Below are positions 38,729 to 46,849 of a DNA stretch of 46,849 bases, piece by piece. The stretch is from an uncultured bacterium. GTDB lineage: Bacteria > Krumholzibacteriota > Krumholzibacteriia > LZORAL124-64-63. The notes under the pieces are model-generated. The model did not search any database and was not told the DNA's origin. It worked only from the letters and a program-made list of their open reading frames with translations. A program made the translations under genes and the position numbers. Where the stretch lies: positions 1-46,849 of the forward strand of contig CALEMW010000229.1 of the NCBI GenBank assembly GCA_937910695.1, read 5' to 3'. Numbering within the stretch: the stretch's first letter is position 1; each line of letters starts with the position of its first letter.

Positions 38729-40117
38729 TTACTGGTATTCCGCTCCCAGGATGACACTCACGATGATCGCCCCGACGACCAGAGGCGCCACAAAACGAAT
38801 CAGAGCCTGCCAGCCGTTGTACCACGGCAACGGGCCGTGGCCGTCGCTCATCTCCTCATGAGATGCTTTTCGACTCAGAACCCAGCCGGTGAACACTGCG
38901 ATCAGGAGTCCCCCCACCGGCAGGAACCAATTGCTCGCCAGATAGTCGAGGGTGCCGAGCATACCGACGGTGGAGTCGCGTCCGATGAGGTTGAAGTTGG
39001 TGAGCTTGTCGCTGGCGCCCAGGCTCCAGGCGCTGAGCAGTCCGAATACGTAGATGGAGCCGCCGGTCAGCAGGACGGCAGCCCTTCGGGCCAGCTTGAG
39101 CTGATCGATGGCAAAGCTCGTGACCACTTCGAGCAGACTGATCGTACTGGTCAGAGCGGCGACAGCGACGAGCAGATAGAAGAAGCCGCTGATAATCGAC
39201 CCGCCCGGCAGCTTGAAGAAGACCTGGGGGAGTGTTGTGAAGAGGATCGTCGAGCTCTTGGTCACCTCCATGTCTTCGGTGAAGATGATCGAGAACATGA
39301 TGATGCAGGCGAGGATCGCGATGGCTGTGTCGAGCAGGCTGATCGCCAGGGCTGCTTTGGGGATCGAATCCTGGCGGCGCATATAGCTGCCGTAGGTGAG
39401 CATGGCGCCCATGCCGAGGCTCAGGGTGAAGAAGCTGTGGCCGAGAGCCTCGAGGATGGCGCCGCGGTCCAGTTCGTGGAAGTTCGGCCGGAAGAGGAAG
39501 GTCATGGCGCGGCCGAAGCCCTCGGTGGTGGTGGAGTATACGGCCAGTGCGATGAGGATGACGAAGAGCAGGGGGACGAGGGTTCGCGCCACCTTCTCGA
39601 TGCCGTCCTTCACGCCGAAGAACACCACACCCACAGTCAGTGTCATGAATATCGTGTACCACAGCGTCTGTTGGGGGCCGTCGGCGAGGAAGGCGCCGAA
39701 GAAGTCGTTGAAGCTGCCGTCGCCGACCATCGTGGCGAGCTGGCCGCTGACGGACATCAGGATGTAACGGAGCGTCCAGCCCGCGATCACGCAGTAATAG
39801 GAGAGGATTACGAATCCGGCGAGGATACCGAGCATGCCGGGGGCGGCCCAAAGTCGATGTCCGGGACGGTCCGGGGTCAATTTCAAGAAAGCGCCCACAG
39901 GGCTCAGTTGACTACGTCTGCCCAGAACGATTTCGGCGATCATGATGGGCAGTCCGACCAGCGCCACCGCACCGATGTAGACCAGCACGAAGGCGCCGCC
40001 GTGATTCTCGTAGGCGATGTAGGGAAACTTCCAGAGGTTGCCCAGGCCCACGGCGCTGCCGGCAGCGGCGAGGATGAACCCCATGTGACTGCTCCACTGT
40101 CCTCGCGATTGGGACAT
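38729..40117 (-). CDS. Neurotransmitter:sodium symporter (NSS/SNF) family transporter
   Basis: Na+-coupled uptake of an amino acid or related solute. The protein has 462 residues and about 11-12 helices. The first helix carries the NSS signature GFILAAAGSAVGLGNLWKFP with the unwound glycine region that binds Na+ and substrate, followed by YENHGGAFVLVYIG. ATG 40117 has AAGGAG six bases upstream; a TTG two codons earlier is rejected. It is a single-gene unit with its own terminator. The substrate cannot be read from sequence. Confidence 0.92.
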   Translation of the reverse strand: MSQSRGQWSSHMGFILAAAGSAVGLGNLWKFPYIAYENHGGAFVLVYIGAVALVGLPIMIAEIVLGRRSQLSPVGAFLKLTPDRPGHRLWAAPGMLGILAGFVILSYYCVIAGWTLRYILMSVSGQLATMVGDGSFNDFFGAFLADGPQQTLWYTIFMTLTVGVVFFGVKDGIEKVARTLVPLLFVILIALAVYSTTTEGFGRAMTFLFRPNFHELDRGAILEALGHSFFTLSLGMGAMLTYGSYMRRQDSIPKAALAISLLDTAIAILACIIMFSIIFTEDMEVTKSSTILFTTLPQVFFKLPGGSIISGFFYLLVAVAALTSTISLLEVVTSFAIDQLKLARRAAVLLTGGSIYVFGLLSAWSLGASDKLTNFNLIGRDSTVGMLGTLDYLASNWFLPVGGLLIAVFTGWVLSRKASHEEMSDGHGPLPWYNGWQALIRFVAPLVVGAIIVSVILGAEYQ

Positions 40118-40270
40118 GCTCAACTCCTTCTCGGAATGGCAACAATGCGACAGCCTATCTGCCCAGTCGTGAGTCTGTCAAGAAATGGCGAGGATTAAAC
40201 TCTTCGTGCCGTGGGGCTGCTTGCGGAGCAAAGGCAGACATGATCGGGCTGAAGGCCGGGCAGAAAAAAA

Positions 40271-40294
40271 CGCCGCCCTCACACGAGGGCGGCG
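40271..40294 (-). terminator. Rho-independent terminator after korB
   Basis: The stem CGCCGCCCTC/GAGGGCGGCG (10 bp, ACAC loop) is followed on the minus strand by seven T residues, 24 bases past the korB stop. The remaining gap up to the symporter start shows no further element. Confidence 0.93.
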
Positions 40295-40317
40295 CTTCGG
40301 TCTTCGTCCCTGCGTGA

Positions 40318-41313
40318 TCAGTCCACCGTCCAGGCATCGGGCGTGTAGATGAGGCTCTTGAGAGTGCCCTTGCCCTTCTTGCTTGTGACCTGATCGATCT
40401 GCTCGGTGATCAGGCCGTCGTAAGTCGGCTGTTCCACCTGGCGGAAAATGCCGATGGCGTTGGGCAAGTCTGGTTCGTTGTCCAGCTGGGCCAGCAGGAA
40501 ACCGGGCACCGGACTCGCGGTGTCCGCCTTCCAGGTGGTGGCTTCCTCCTTACCCACGATGCTCGTCTCACAGCATTCGACATGGAGTCCCTTTTCGAGA
40601 TCCTTGCCGAAAAGCATGGGCTCACCGGGGACCAGGTCGATGGTCCTGTCGTCGCGGACCTCCTTGGTGGTCCACTCCTTCCAGGCGCCGTCGTTGAAGA
40701 TCACGCAGTTCTGCCAGATCTCCACGAACGCCGTTCCCTTGTGCTCGGCGGCGGCCTTGAGAATCTTCTGCATGTGCTTGGGCTGAGTGTCCATCGTACG
40801 CGCGACGAAAGTCGCTCCCGCGCCGAGGGCCAGGTTCAGGGGGTGGAAGGGCGCATCGATCGCACCGTAGGGGGAGGTCTTCGTGACCTGACCCTTCGGC
40901 GTGGTGGGCGAGTACTGGCCCTTGGTCAACCCGTAGATCTGGTTGTTGAACATCAGGATCTTCACATCCAGATTGCGGCGCAGGGTGTGGATGAAGTGGT
41001 TGCCGCCGATGGACATGCAGTCGCCGTCGCCGGTCGCCACCCACACCGAAAGATCGGGGTTGGCCGCCTTGGTGCCCGTGGCCACGGCCAGGGCCCTTCC
41101 GTGGATGCTATGGAAGCCGTAGGTGCCCATGTAGTAGGGGAAGCGGCTCGAGCAGCCGATGCCCGAAATGACGCACATGTTCTCCTTCTTGACCCCCGAC
41201 TCGGCCAGCACGGCCTGCACGGAGTTCAGGATGGAGTAGTCGCCGCAACCGGGGCACCATCGGACTTCCTGGTTGGACTTGAGGTCCTTGGGCTTCAGCT
41301 CGACGGTGCTCAT
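40318..41313 (-). CDS. korB: 2-oxoacid:ferredoxin oxidoreductase, beta (TPP) subunit
   Basis: TPP-binding half of an enzyme that converts a 2-oxoacid (probably 2-oxoglutarate) and CoA to acyl-CoA, reducing ferredoxin. The protein has 331 residues. It shows VRWCPGCGDYSILNSVQ, ISGIGCSSRFPYYMGTYG, the TPP motif GDGDCMSIGGNHFIHTLRRN (at its limit), and NNQIYGLTKGQYSPTT. The two-gene alpha plus beta layout favours Kor over four-subunit Por. The start overlaps korA by 4 bases. No ferredoxin gene is adjacent, so the acceptor is encoded elsewhere. Confidence 0.93.
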   Translation of the reverse strand: MSTVELKPKDLKSNQEVRWCPGCGDYSILNSVQAVLAESGVKKENMCVISGIGCSSRFPYYMGTYGFHSIHGRALAVATGTKAANPDLSVWVATGDGDCMSIGGNHFIHTLRRNLDVKILMFNNQIYGLTKGQYSPTTPKGQVTKTSPYGAIDAPFHPLNLALGAGATFVARTMDTQPKHMQKILKAAAEHKGTAFVEIWQNCVIFNDGAWKEWTTKEVRDDRTIDLVPGEPMLFGKDLEKGLHVECCETSIVGKEEATTWKADTASPVPGFLLAQLDNEPDLPNAIGIFRQVEQPTYDGLITEQIDQVTSKKGKGTLKSLIYTPDAWTVD

Positions 41314-43151
41314 GACACCACCTCCAACATCTCGGTGAACATCTCGCGCAGTTCGAAGGCCGTGAAGGGCTTGCCCTGGACCTTGTCGAAGGGCTTGAAG
41401 CGGAACTCGGGATACTCACCCTGCAGCACGCGGGCCAGCTGTCCCATGTTCAGCTCCGGCACGACGATCTGCTTGTAGCGGGCGAAGATCTCTGGCAGCC
41501 CCTCGGGCAGCGGGAAGACATGCCGGAGATGAAGGTGAGCCACCTTCATGCCGTCCGCCGACATCTTCTCCACGGCGCTGCGGATGGCGCCGTAGGTCGA
41601 ACCCCAGCCGATCACCAGCAGGTCGCCGTCGTTGCCGTGAGGCTCGGGCGTCGGGATCGTCTTGCGGATGCCCATGACCTTGGCCAGTCGCATTTCCACC
41701 ATCATCTGATGGTTCTCCGGGTTATGGCTCACATTGCCGGTTTCATGCTCCTTCTCGAGCCCGCCGATGCGGTGTTCGAGTCCGGGCTGCCCCGGAACGG
41801 CCCAAGGCCGCGACAGCTTCTCGTCGCGCCTGTAGGGTAGGTAGGGATCGTCACCGGCTTCGGGGCGCACCACGGGGAAGTGGACCATCTTGTCCAGCTC
41901 AGGCAGCTTCCAAGGTTCGGACCCGTTGGCGATGTAGTTGTCGCTGAGCAGGATCACCGGCGTCATGTACTGGGTGGCGATCCGACAGGCCTCCACCGCA
42001 CAGTCGAAGGCGTCGGCCGGCGAGGAACACGCGAGCACCGGAATGGGAGCCTCGCCGTTGCGACCGTACAGGCTCTGGAACAGGTCGGCTTGTTCAACCT
42101 TGGTCGGCAGGCCCGTACTCGGCCCTGCACGCTGTACGTTCACCACGACGAGGGGCAGCTCGGTCATGACCGCCAGGCCCAAGGCCTCGGACTTGAGGGC
42201 CATGCCCGGTCCCGAAGTCGTGGTTACGCCCAGCTTGCCGGCGTAGGAGCCGCCGATGGCCGAACAGATGCCTGCGATCTCATCCTCCATCTGCATGGTG
42301 ATCACGCCGTGATTCTTCATCTTGGCGAGATGCTGCAGGATGTCGGTGGCCGGCGTAATGGGGTAGGAGCCGAGCAGGACCTCCAGGTCGGCCATATGAG
42401 CGCCGGCCACCAGACCCAGGGCCAGGCCCTCATTGCCCATGATGTTCCGATACGTGCCCTTTGCCACGTTCTGCTGGGGCGCCACTTCGTAACGACCCTG
42501 GAACAACTCATGGATGCTGCCGGCGTTGTAGCCCGCCTTGAGAGCAGCCTGGTTGGCGTCGACGAGCTCGGGCTTGCTCTTGAACTTCGCCGCCAGCCAT
42601 TCGAGCGTCGGCTCGACGGGTCGGCTGTACAGCCAGTACATCAAGCCCAGCGTGTAGAAGTTTTTGCAGCGGAGCACGTCCTTCTTCGTCAAAGGCGAAT
42701 CGGCGAGGGCTTGGATCACGCGCTCGTTGATGTCGATCTTGATGACGCGGAAGGCACCGAGGGTACCGTCCTCGAGAGGGTTGCTCTCGAGCTTGGCTTT
42801 CGCCAGATCCTTATCGGTGAAGCTGCCTGTGTTGGCGATCACGATGCCGCCCGGCTTGAGATCCTTATAGTTCTCGATCAGCGCCGCCGCATTCATCGCT
42901 ACCAGCACGTCGGGTCCGTCACCGGGAGTGAAGATGTCAGCGGAGCTGAAGTGGATCTGGAAGCCAGACACGCCGGCGCGGGTGCCGGCGGGAGCGCGAA
43001 TTTCGGAAGGAAAGTCGGGGAACGTCGCCAGGTCATTGCCCACCTTGGCGGTGGTGTCGGTGAACTGGCTTCCTGTGATCTGCATCCCGTCGCCGGAATC
43101 GCCGACGAAACGGATCACAACGTCCTCTTGCCGAATTACTTCGGTGGTCAT
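41310..43151 (-). CDS. korA: 2-oxoacid:ferredoxin oxidoreductase, fused gamma-alpha subunit
   Basis: The protein has 613 residues: an N-terminal gamma domain (about 1-190; VIRFVGDSGDGMQITGSQFT at its start) fused to the alpha, pyrimidine-binding domain (from about 225; NEGLALGLVAGAHMADLEVLLGSYPITPATDIL region, quoted piecewise), with VVNVQRAGPSTGLPTKVEQADL near 340. This is the usual KorA build. The ATG at 43151 has GGAGG a rather long 13 bases upstream. It is the first gene of korAB. Confidence 0.93.
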   Translation of the reverse strand: MTTEVIRQEDVVIRFVGDSGDGMQITGSQFTDTTAKVGNDLATFPDFPSEIRAPAGTRAGVSGFQIHFSSADIFTPGDGPDVLVAMNAAALIENYKDLKPGGIVIANTGSFTDKDLAKAKLESNPLEDGTLGAFRVIKIDINERVIQALADSPLTKKDVLRCKNFYTLGLMYWLYSRPVEPTLEWLAAKFKSKPELVDANQAALKAGYNAGSIHELFQGRYEVAPQQNVAKGTYRNIMGNEGLALGLVAGAHMADLEVLLGSYPITPATDILQHLAKMKNHGVITMQMEDEIAGICSAIGGSYAGKLGVTTTSGPGMALKSEALGLAVMTELPLVVVNVQRAGPSTGLPTKVEQADLFQSLYGRNGEAPIPVLACSSPADAFDCAVEACRIATQYMTPVILLSDNYIANGSEPWKLPELDKMVHFPVVRPEAGDDPYLPYRRDEKLSRPWAVPGQPGLEHRIGGLEKEHETGNVSHNPENHQMMVEMRLAKVMGIRKTIPTPEPHGNDGDLLVIGWGSTYGAIRSAVEKMSADGMKVAHLHLRHVFPLPEGLPEIFARYKQIVVPELNMGQLARVLQGEYPEFRFKPFDKVQGKPFTAFELREMFTEMLEVVS

Positions 43152-43290
43152 GGCGTTTGTGTCGCCTCCGTGTCCGATACTTCCCGTCGAAAGCGTCGGT
43201 GGGTATCAAGTGAGGGCGCGGCCGCGACCGGTCGTACCCTAAGCGGTGCTCCGAGCAAAGGTAGTCCACCTTTCCCGCCCATGCCAGGGA

Positions 43291-43337
43291 CGAATCCCCC
43301 TTTTTTATCTGAAATCGAGGTCTTCGGAGGGGATTCG
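43291..43337 (-). promoter_or_regulatory. Long-spaced inverted repeat in the korA upstream region
   Basis: CGAATCCCC (43291-43299) and GGGGATTCG (43329-43337) are exact inverted copies separated by 29 bases, including six T residues. It lies about 140 bases before korA in a 263-base gap that also follows apbE. It could form a leader hairpin or hold paired protein sites; no known riboswitch is recognised, and no confident promoter was found in this gap. Confidence 0.3.
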
Positions 43338-43414
43338 ACCCTATGAGGTCGGTTGTCCACGGCGCTACGATCCTGAATGAGTCAGGCGGCTTGATTCGAA
43401 AAATAACGACGATC

Positions 43415-44485
43415 TCAGAAGTCGAGAAATTCCAGAGTGGTTGCGGGTGTTGCAGCGTCGGTGAGGGTGAGGTTGCCACGGAGGCCCGAGGTGGCGAGGA
43501 CGCGCGCCTTAGATGCGCCGGCGGGGGGAGGCAACACCAGAACGGCGTCGTATTGGCGATAGACGTCGCGCAGGAGGCGCAGAGCCTCGTCGGGTCCGGC
43601 GACGAAGAGGGTGGTCGAGAGTCCGTCGCACATCGTGGCCCGACGCCCGATCACCGTCACGCTGAGCAGCCCCTCGGCTGGGGATCCGGTAGCCGGGTTC
43701 ATGATATGACCGTAGCGGCGGCCGTCGATGTCGACGTAGCGCTCGTAGGCGCCGCTCGTGGCCATGGCCTTGTGCACGGCGTCGAAAGTGGCCAGCACGG
43801 CGGATGGATTGCGAGGGTCCCGGATGCCCAGACGCCAGGCGTCGCGGCCGTCGGGAACGCCCAGGCAGAAGATGTTGCCCCCCAGATCGATCAAAGCGGT
43901 GCTGATGCCGAAATCGACAAGATCGGCCACGGCCCTGTCTACAGCATAGCCCTTGGCGATGGCGCCGAGGTCGAACTGAGTTCCCGCGAGGTGTTTGGTG
44001 ACGGTGCGCATGGAGGCATCGAACGAGTAGTGACCCAGCAGAGCCAGAGTGGAGTCCAGCTCAGCGGCCGTGGGCAGGTGCCCTTGACCACTGTAAAATC
44101 CCCAGAGCCGCATGAGGGGTTCGGCGGTGACATCGAACGCGCCGTAGCTGGCCCTGTTCAGGGAGTCGGCAGCCTGGAGGCAATCGGCCAGCCACCGGGA
44201 CACGTTGATCGTCGTGTCGGCGGGGGCGGCGTTCAGCAGCGCGAGTTCAGAGTCGTCGCGCCAGCTGCTCAGGTGTACGTCGATCGAGTCGAAGACGGCG
44301 GCCACAATCTCTTCGGGCGTGCGCTTGTGGGTCTTGTCCCACACCTCGACGGTGCCGACCGCGACGGTGCCCATCGTTGCGAAGGAGAAGCGGTGGATGT
44401 CAGCAGGGGAATCACAGCCTGGTGAGGAGGCGAGAGCCATCACGACAGCGACAAGTGGAATGGAGATGGTGGCGCGGCGGTTCAT
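43415..44485 (-). CDS. apbE: ApbE-family FAD:protein FMN transferase (lipoprotein)
   Basis: Exported enzyme that attaches FMN covalently to threonine in target proteins. The protein has 356 residues. A lipobox SSPGC (Cys24) ends the signal peptide. Family blocks are FATMGTVAVGTVE, FDLGAIAKGYAVDRAV, LIDLGGNIFCLG, MATSGAYERY, HIMNPATGSPAEG and the metal and FAD site ATMCDGLSTTLFV with its aspartate. GAGGAGGACC precedes the ATG. No Nqr, Rnf or FMN-binding-domain gene, the usual targets, is in the window. It follows the alkD-like gene by 56 bases with no terminator seen, so read-through from the SOS-type operon is possible. Confidence 0.92.
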   Translation of the reverse strand: MNRRATISIPLVAVVMALASSPGCDSPADIHRFSFATMGTVAVGTVEVWDKTHKRTPEEIVAAVFDSIDVHLSSWRDDSELALLNAAPADTTINVSRWLADCLQAADSLNRASYGAFDVTAEPLMRLWGFYSGQGHLPTAAELDSTLALLGHYSFDASMRTVTKHLAGTQFDLGAIAKGYAVDRAVADLVDFGISTALIDLGGNIFCLGVPDGRDAWRLGIRDPRNPSAVLATFDAVHKAMATSGAYERYVDIDGRRYGHIMNPATGSPAEGLLSVTVIGRRATMCDGLSTTLFVAGPDEALRLLRDVYRQYDAVLVLPPPAGASKARVLATSGLRGNLTLTDAATPATTLEFLDF

Positions 44486-44541
44486 GAAGGTCCTCCTCGC
44501 CGCTCAACGTACCTCCGGAAGCAGAGTGTGGGAAGATGGAA

Positions 44542-45291
44542 TCAATGTTTCTTCCAGCGCTGAATGTATCGGTCTCGCAGTGGTTCTGGCAGGTGCTTGG
44601 TCGCATTGCGCAGGGCTTCGAGGGAAAACGCGGCAAGATGTTCTTCGATGATGCTCCGGGCCACGGCGGGGTCGTGGCGGCAAATCTCGCGGACAGCCCA
44701 GCCCGCAGCCGTTTTGGCGAAGCGCTCCTCGCGGGCCAGCAGCACGGCGCAACTTTCGCGCACGGAGCCGTCGTAGCGGCGCTCGCTAGCCACGATGGTG
44801 AACGGCACCAGCGAGGCGCGGGCGCGCCAGAGATTCGGAGCGCGGCGCCACCCGGACACGGGGTCGGCCCAGGCGGCGCCCTCGTCGCGGATCTGCGGTC
44901 CGAGCACCTTCACGCAGAACCAGTCGACGACGTTCCAGTCGGCCAGGTGGCCGTCCGTGAACAGCGATCCGAAGCGAGGCAGGTCGCGGCCGGGCCGCAG
45001 CATGCCGGCGGGGGCGAGGGTCTCGGCCAGCAGCAGGATGCCGGCGAGCTTGTCCTCGGTGTGTTTCTGGCGGATCAGTTCCATGGCCGTGCCTACCCAA
45101 CCGACGGCCGTAGGCGAACCCTCGATACAGGTGTCGCGCCAGCGGCCGACCTCCTCCCGCACGGTCGCCATGCCCACGCCTCGGAAGGGCGCCGAGCCCT
45201 TGACGTAGCCCTCCCACCAGTCCTTGGTCGCGGTTTCCGCACGGCGCTGCAGGGCGGCCTGCAACGGTGCGATCGGCATGGCGGTACTCAC
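44542..45291 (-). CDS. AlkD-like DNA alkylation repair protein (HEAT-like repeats)
   Basis: AlkD-type glycosylases remove bulky or cationic alkylated bases using a HEAT-like repeat groove. The protein has 249 residues, nearly all helical. The family region around [13 protein letters not shown] (here [13 protein letters not shown]) and [23 protein letters not shown] is visible, with the conserved tryptophan, arginine and aspartate candidates. The start is GTG at 45291, overlapping the umuC stop by 4 bases, so it is translated with the polymerase. Some members of the superfamily lack glycosylase activity, so the biochemical role is probable rather than certain. Confidence 0.82.
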   Translation of the reverse strand: MSTAMPIAPLQAALQRRAETATKDWWEGYVKGSAPFRGVGMATVREEVGRWRDTCIEGSPTAVGWVGTAMELIRQKHTEDKLAGILLLAETLAPAGMLRPGRDLPRFGSLFTDGHLADWNVVDWFCVKVLGPQIRDEGAAWADPVSGWRRAPNLWRARASLVPFTIVASERRYDGSVRESCAVLLAREERFAKTAAGWAVREICRHDPAVARSIIEEHLAAFSLEALRNATKHLPEPLRDRYIQRWKKH

Positions 45292-46583
45292 GGGGTGTCC
45301 GCAGCGCGGGCTATGGGCAGCTCGCCCCAGCGCGTCGTGTAGCCGGGCGAACGGTGGTCCTGCCGCATCTTCCAGGCCTTGCCGTCACCCTCGGCGGCGT
45401 AGTGCAGGGTGCCGCGTCCCATCTTCTCGTTGAGGCCGTCGAGGACGCCCAAGAGTTTGGTGCGCTCGCTTTCGGACGCGTTGTCGACGGCGCCGAAGAG
45501 ACGCTCCTGGACGACATCCTCCGGCGAGAGGTCCAGCAGCATGACACCGGCCTTCATGTAGCGGTAGCCGTCCTTCCAGATCGCCTCCAAGGCGTCCTGG
45601 GCCACGGCGATCAGGTCCCCCGAATCGCGGGCGGGGGGCACGACCTGCCGGGTGGCTCCGTTCTGGTAGAACGGTTCCTGTTCGTTGAAGGGACTGGTCT
45701 GGATGAAGACCATCAGGGCTCCGGCGCGGGACTTCTGCTCCCGCAGCTTGGCGGCGGTGCGGGCGGTGAACGCGCTGATCGCCTCGCGCATGTCTTCGTA
45801 GCGCGTCACCCGTTCGCCGAACGAGCGCGAGGTCATGATGCGCTGCTTCGGGGGCACGGCCTGCTCGAGGGACAGACAGGAAAAACCGCGCAGCTCGTGG
45901 ACGATCCGTTCGACCACCACGTTGAAGCGGCGGCGGACGAGGTGGGGGTCGGCCTCGCGCAGGTCGAGTGCGCTGTGGATGCCGTCCTCGTGGAGTCTCT
46001 TCGACCAACGGCGGCCGATCCCCCACACGTCCTTCACGTCGATCTGGGCCAGGTGGGCGTCGCGGTGGGGGCCGAGGGCGTCGAGGTCCAGCACGCCCCC
46101 GGTCTCCGGATTCCGCTTCGCGATGCGGTTGGCCGCCTTGGCCAGCACCTTGGTGGGCCCCAGGCCCACCGACACGGGGATGCCCGTGTCCCGCCGCACC
46201 CGCTGGGCCAGCTCCCGCGCCACGTCGGCGGGGCGCCGGCCGGCCAGGTGGCCCAGGTCGATGAACGCCTCGTCGATGGAGTAGATCTCCACGTCGGGCG
46301 TGAACTCGGCAAGGGTGCGCATGACCCGCGCCGACATGTCCCCGTACAGCGGATAGTTGGAGGAGAAGACCTCCACCTTGTCGTGGTCCGCGAGCCGCTT
46401 GAACTCGTGGAACGGCGCGCCCATGGGAATGCCCAGGGCCTTGGCCTCGTTCGACCGCGCGATCACGCAACCGTCGTTGTTCGAAAGCACGACGATGGGG
46501 CGGCTCGCCAGTGAGGGGTCGAAGACCCGCTCGCAGGAGGCGTAGAAGTTGTTGCAGTCGACCAGCGCGAAGACCCGGCTCAT
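45288..46583 (-). CDS. umuC: Y-family translesion DNA polymerase, UmuC-type
   Basis: Catalytic subunit of a polymerase V-like translesion enzyme. The protein has 431 residues. The N-terminus [19 protein letters not shown] holds the first catalytic aspartate, [20 protein letters not shown] is typical of UmuC, and [10 protein letters not shown] carries the second carboxylate pair. A helix-hairpin-helix region ([17 protein letters not shown]) and a little-finger domain follow, and the C-terminal DUF4113-like end GMR-type motif is replaced by [14 protein letters not shown], as is usual for UmuC. GAGGAG lies upstream of the ATG. It starts 17 bases after umuD. Confidence 0.95.
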   Translation of the reverse strand: MSRVFALVDCNNFYASCERVFDPSLASRPIVVLSNNDGCVIARSNEAKALGIPMGAPFHEFKRLADHDKVEVFSSNYPLYGDMSARVMRTLAEFTPDVEIYSIDEAFIDLGHLAGRRPADVARELAQRVRRDTGIPVSVGLGPTKVLAKAANRIAKRNPETGGVLDLDALGPHRDAHLAQIDVKDVWGIGRRWSKRLHEDGIHSALDLREADPHLVRRRFNVVVERIVHELRGFSCLSLEQAVPPKQRIMTSRSFGERVTRYEDMREAISAFTARTAAKLREQKSRAGALMVFIQTSPFNEQEPFYQNGATRQVVPPARDSGDLIAVAQDALEAIWKDGYRYMKAGVMLLDLSPEDVVQERLFGAVDNASESERTKLLGVLDGLNEKMGRGTLHYAAEGDGKAWKMRQDHRSPGYTTRWGELPIARAADTP

Positions 46584-46600
46584 TCCATTCTCCTCGGTGC

Positions 46601-46849
46601 CTAAACCTTGTGGATGACGCTCGTCACCACGCCCCAGATCACGAACTCCGTCTCGCCGGTGATCTCGATGGGCTTGTACTCGGGATTTTCCGGCATCAGG
46701 TAGAGCCGGGCTCCCTTCTTGTGCAGACGCTTGACCGTGAGCTCGCCGTCCACCGCCGCCACGACGATGCGTCCGTCCGACGCGTCTTCGGCCCGGTCGA
46801 CCACCAGCACATCGTCGGGCTGGATGCCGGCGTTGATCATCGAGGTGCC
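46601..46849 (-). CDS. umuD: UmuD-like S24 peptidase (partial, N-terminus beyond window end)
   Basis: Self-cleaving partner of UmuC. Eighty-three residues are visible, from the catalytic serine motif [19 protein letters not shown] (serine codon at 46841-46843) to the stop. The catalytic lysine lies in [11 protein letters not shown], and [11 protein letters not shown] and [12 protein letters not shown] are the standard C-terminal blocks. The cleavage site, promoter and any LexA box lie outside the window. It heads the umuD-umuC-alkD operon. Confidence 0.93.
   Translation of the reverse strand, partial: GTSMINAGIQPDDVLVVDRAEDASDGRIVVAAVDGELTVKRLHKKGARLYLMPENPEYKPIEITGETEFVIWGVVTSVIHKV

Noticed and set aside
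43325-43350. Possible tRNA T-arm (GGTCGAATCCCC on the minus strand)
   Set aside because: The loop is not seven bases and no acceptor, D or anticodon arms fit around it.

Overview
This is a GC-rich, gene-dense bacterial chromosome segment (about 40 protein genes, no rRNA, tRNA, CRISPR array or insertion sequence seen). The organism is probably a Gram-negative, respiring bacterium. The signs are an outer-membrane FadL-type porin, several lipobox proteins, a CcoN-CcoO fused cbb3 oxidase with a monoheme CcoP, a b558-type SdhCAB complex, System II (ResB/CcsA) cytochrome c assembly, a ferredoxin-linked 2-oxoacid oxidoreductase, and a SUF system of the SufU/SufT kind. That mixture resembles deep FCB-group lineages (Krumholzibacteriota, Gemmatimonadota and relatives). 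The placement is an inference from gene content only.

Layout. 1-3.7 kb (minus): a rhomboid protease cut by the window edge, then a two-gene unit of a FadL-like outer-membrane protein and an SGNH-hydrolase lipoprotein. 3.9-7.1 kb (minus): cytochrome c assembly genes resB-ccsA. 7.2-14.6 kb (plus): an Rrf2 regulator divergent from resB, a phosphatase-like lipoprotein, and a second Rrf2 regulator heading a complete SUF operon (sufC-B-D-S-U-T). 14.7-15.75 kb (minus): a secreted TolB-like propeller. 15.9-25.6 kb (plus): split proton-translocating transhydrogenase (pntAA-AB-B), succinate dehydrogenase (sdhCAB), then a phosphate group (Ppx/GppA, DUF47, PiT). 25.6-30.2 kb (minus): one very large gene fusing an AMP-forming acyl ligase, about 800 residues of unassigned sequence, and a GNAT acetyltransferase. 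30.4-38.7 kb (plus): cbb3 oxidase maturation and structural genes, ending in a 43-residue membrane protein where FixH would be expected. 38.7-43.2 kb (minus): an NSS-type sodium symporter and korAB. 43.4-46.8 kb (minus): ApbE, then umuD-umuC and an AlkD-like gene in one DNA-damage operon, umuD being cut by the window end.

How the parts fit. Most genes serve electron transfer and its cofactors: SUF supplies Fe-S clusters to SdhB, CcoG and the Fe-S regulators; ResB/CcsA attaches heme to CcoO and CcoP; Kor, Sdh and Pnt feed or balance reducing power; cbb3 is the oxidase. Both Rrf2 regulators keep the three cysteines expected for an Fe-S cluster, and each lies beside a readable candidate operator, so Fe-S or redox status may control both cytochrome c assembly and cluster assembly. 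Intergenic regions are short (none reaches 300 bases) and many carry strong hairpin terminators. The most novel-looking item is the ligase-unknown-GNAT protein; the next are the IscR-like operator before suf, the operator-in-promoter before resB, and the mini-FixH.
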